The notes under the pieces are model-generated. The model worked only from the letters and a program-made list of their open reading frames with translations, was not told the origin of the DNA and ran no database searches. Made by a program: the position numbers and the translations under genes. Shown here piece after piece: positions 5,607-5,697 of a stretch of DNA of 5,697 nt (position 1 is its first letter; each line of letters begins with the position of its first letter). Source of the stretch: Spirochaetaceae bacterium. Its GTDB lineage: Bacteria > Spirochaetota > Spirochaetia > SZUA-6 > Fen-1364. The DNA is taken from NCBI GenBank assembly GCA_003170115.1, contig PMZS01000190.1, forward strand, positions 6,603 to 12,299, in the 5' to 3' direction.

Positions 5607-5697
5607 TTGACGAAGGGAAAAAACGCGACCAGGACGAGGTTCGATGCCTCCGAGGGTGCCGGCGACGCGACCTTGCGCAAGCAGGCGGAAGAAGCGT
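5607..5697 (+). CDS. N-terminus of an unidentified protein, TTG start, runs off the right edge
   Basis: Thirty codons are visible: a basic start MTKGKNATRTRF, an acidic stretch, then LRKQAEEA, which looks like the start of an amphipathic helix or coiled coil. GGAGG at 5595-5599 lies 7 nt before the TTG, a near-ideal arrangement that sets this frame apart from the GTG-led frame beginning at 5585. Heads of the form LRxQAEE often precede PAS domains in sensor kinases and related signalling proteins, so such a protein is possible. Too little is present to claim it. Confidence 0.5.
   Translation, partial: MTKGKNATRTRFDASEGAGDATLRKQAEEA

Overview
This GC-rich window (mostly above 60% G+C by eye, with AT-richer patches only between genes) comes from a bacterium with Shine-Dalgarno-led genes, including GTG and TTG starts. 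It carries a molybdenum hydroxylase of the purine (xanthine dehydrogenase) type, organised as in the xanthine dehydrogenases of anaerobes, plus BmpA/NupPQ-type ABC permeases. This points to an anaerobic or fermentative high-GC lineage (Spirochaetota, Synergistota or Clostridia-like, for example). The phylum cannot be fixed from the sequence alone.

Left part (1-1462, minus strand): two ABC permease genes of the basic-membrane-protein/nucleoside uptake type, joined by a 4-bp ATGA overlap. The second gene is cut by the left edge. Centre (1665-4328, plus strand): a divergently transcribed single-chain oxidoreductase, with a two-cluster [2Fe-2S] domain fused directly to a molybdopterin domain and no FAD domain. 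The two bovine xanthine oxidase residues that orient the purine substrate (Glu802 and Arg880) align with Glu416 and Arg492 here. The divergent spacer holds a 25-bp palindrome with 11 of 12 pairs matched, a second 19-bp dyad centred 31 bp away, and a potentially structured leader before the oxidoreductase gene. A plausible reading is that the transporter brings in nucleosides or purine bases and the enzyme hydroxylates the bases, with both arms controlled from the shared spacer. That functional link is inference.

A GTG-start gene for an exported protein of about 231 aa (4325-5020) overlaps the oxidoreductase stop codon and so looks translationally coupled to it. I do not recognise its family with confidence.

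Right part (5021-5697): a possible small minus-strand gene (5081 to about 5332), an AT-richer spacer with a 24-bp imperfect palindrome, a 22-codon membrane micropeptide with a near-ideal ribosome binding site (5466-5534), a weak terminator-like hairpin, and the first 30 codons of a TTG-start gene running off the right edge. I saw no tRNA, rRNA, CRISPR array, insertion sequence or integrase.
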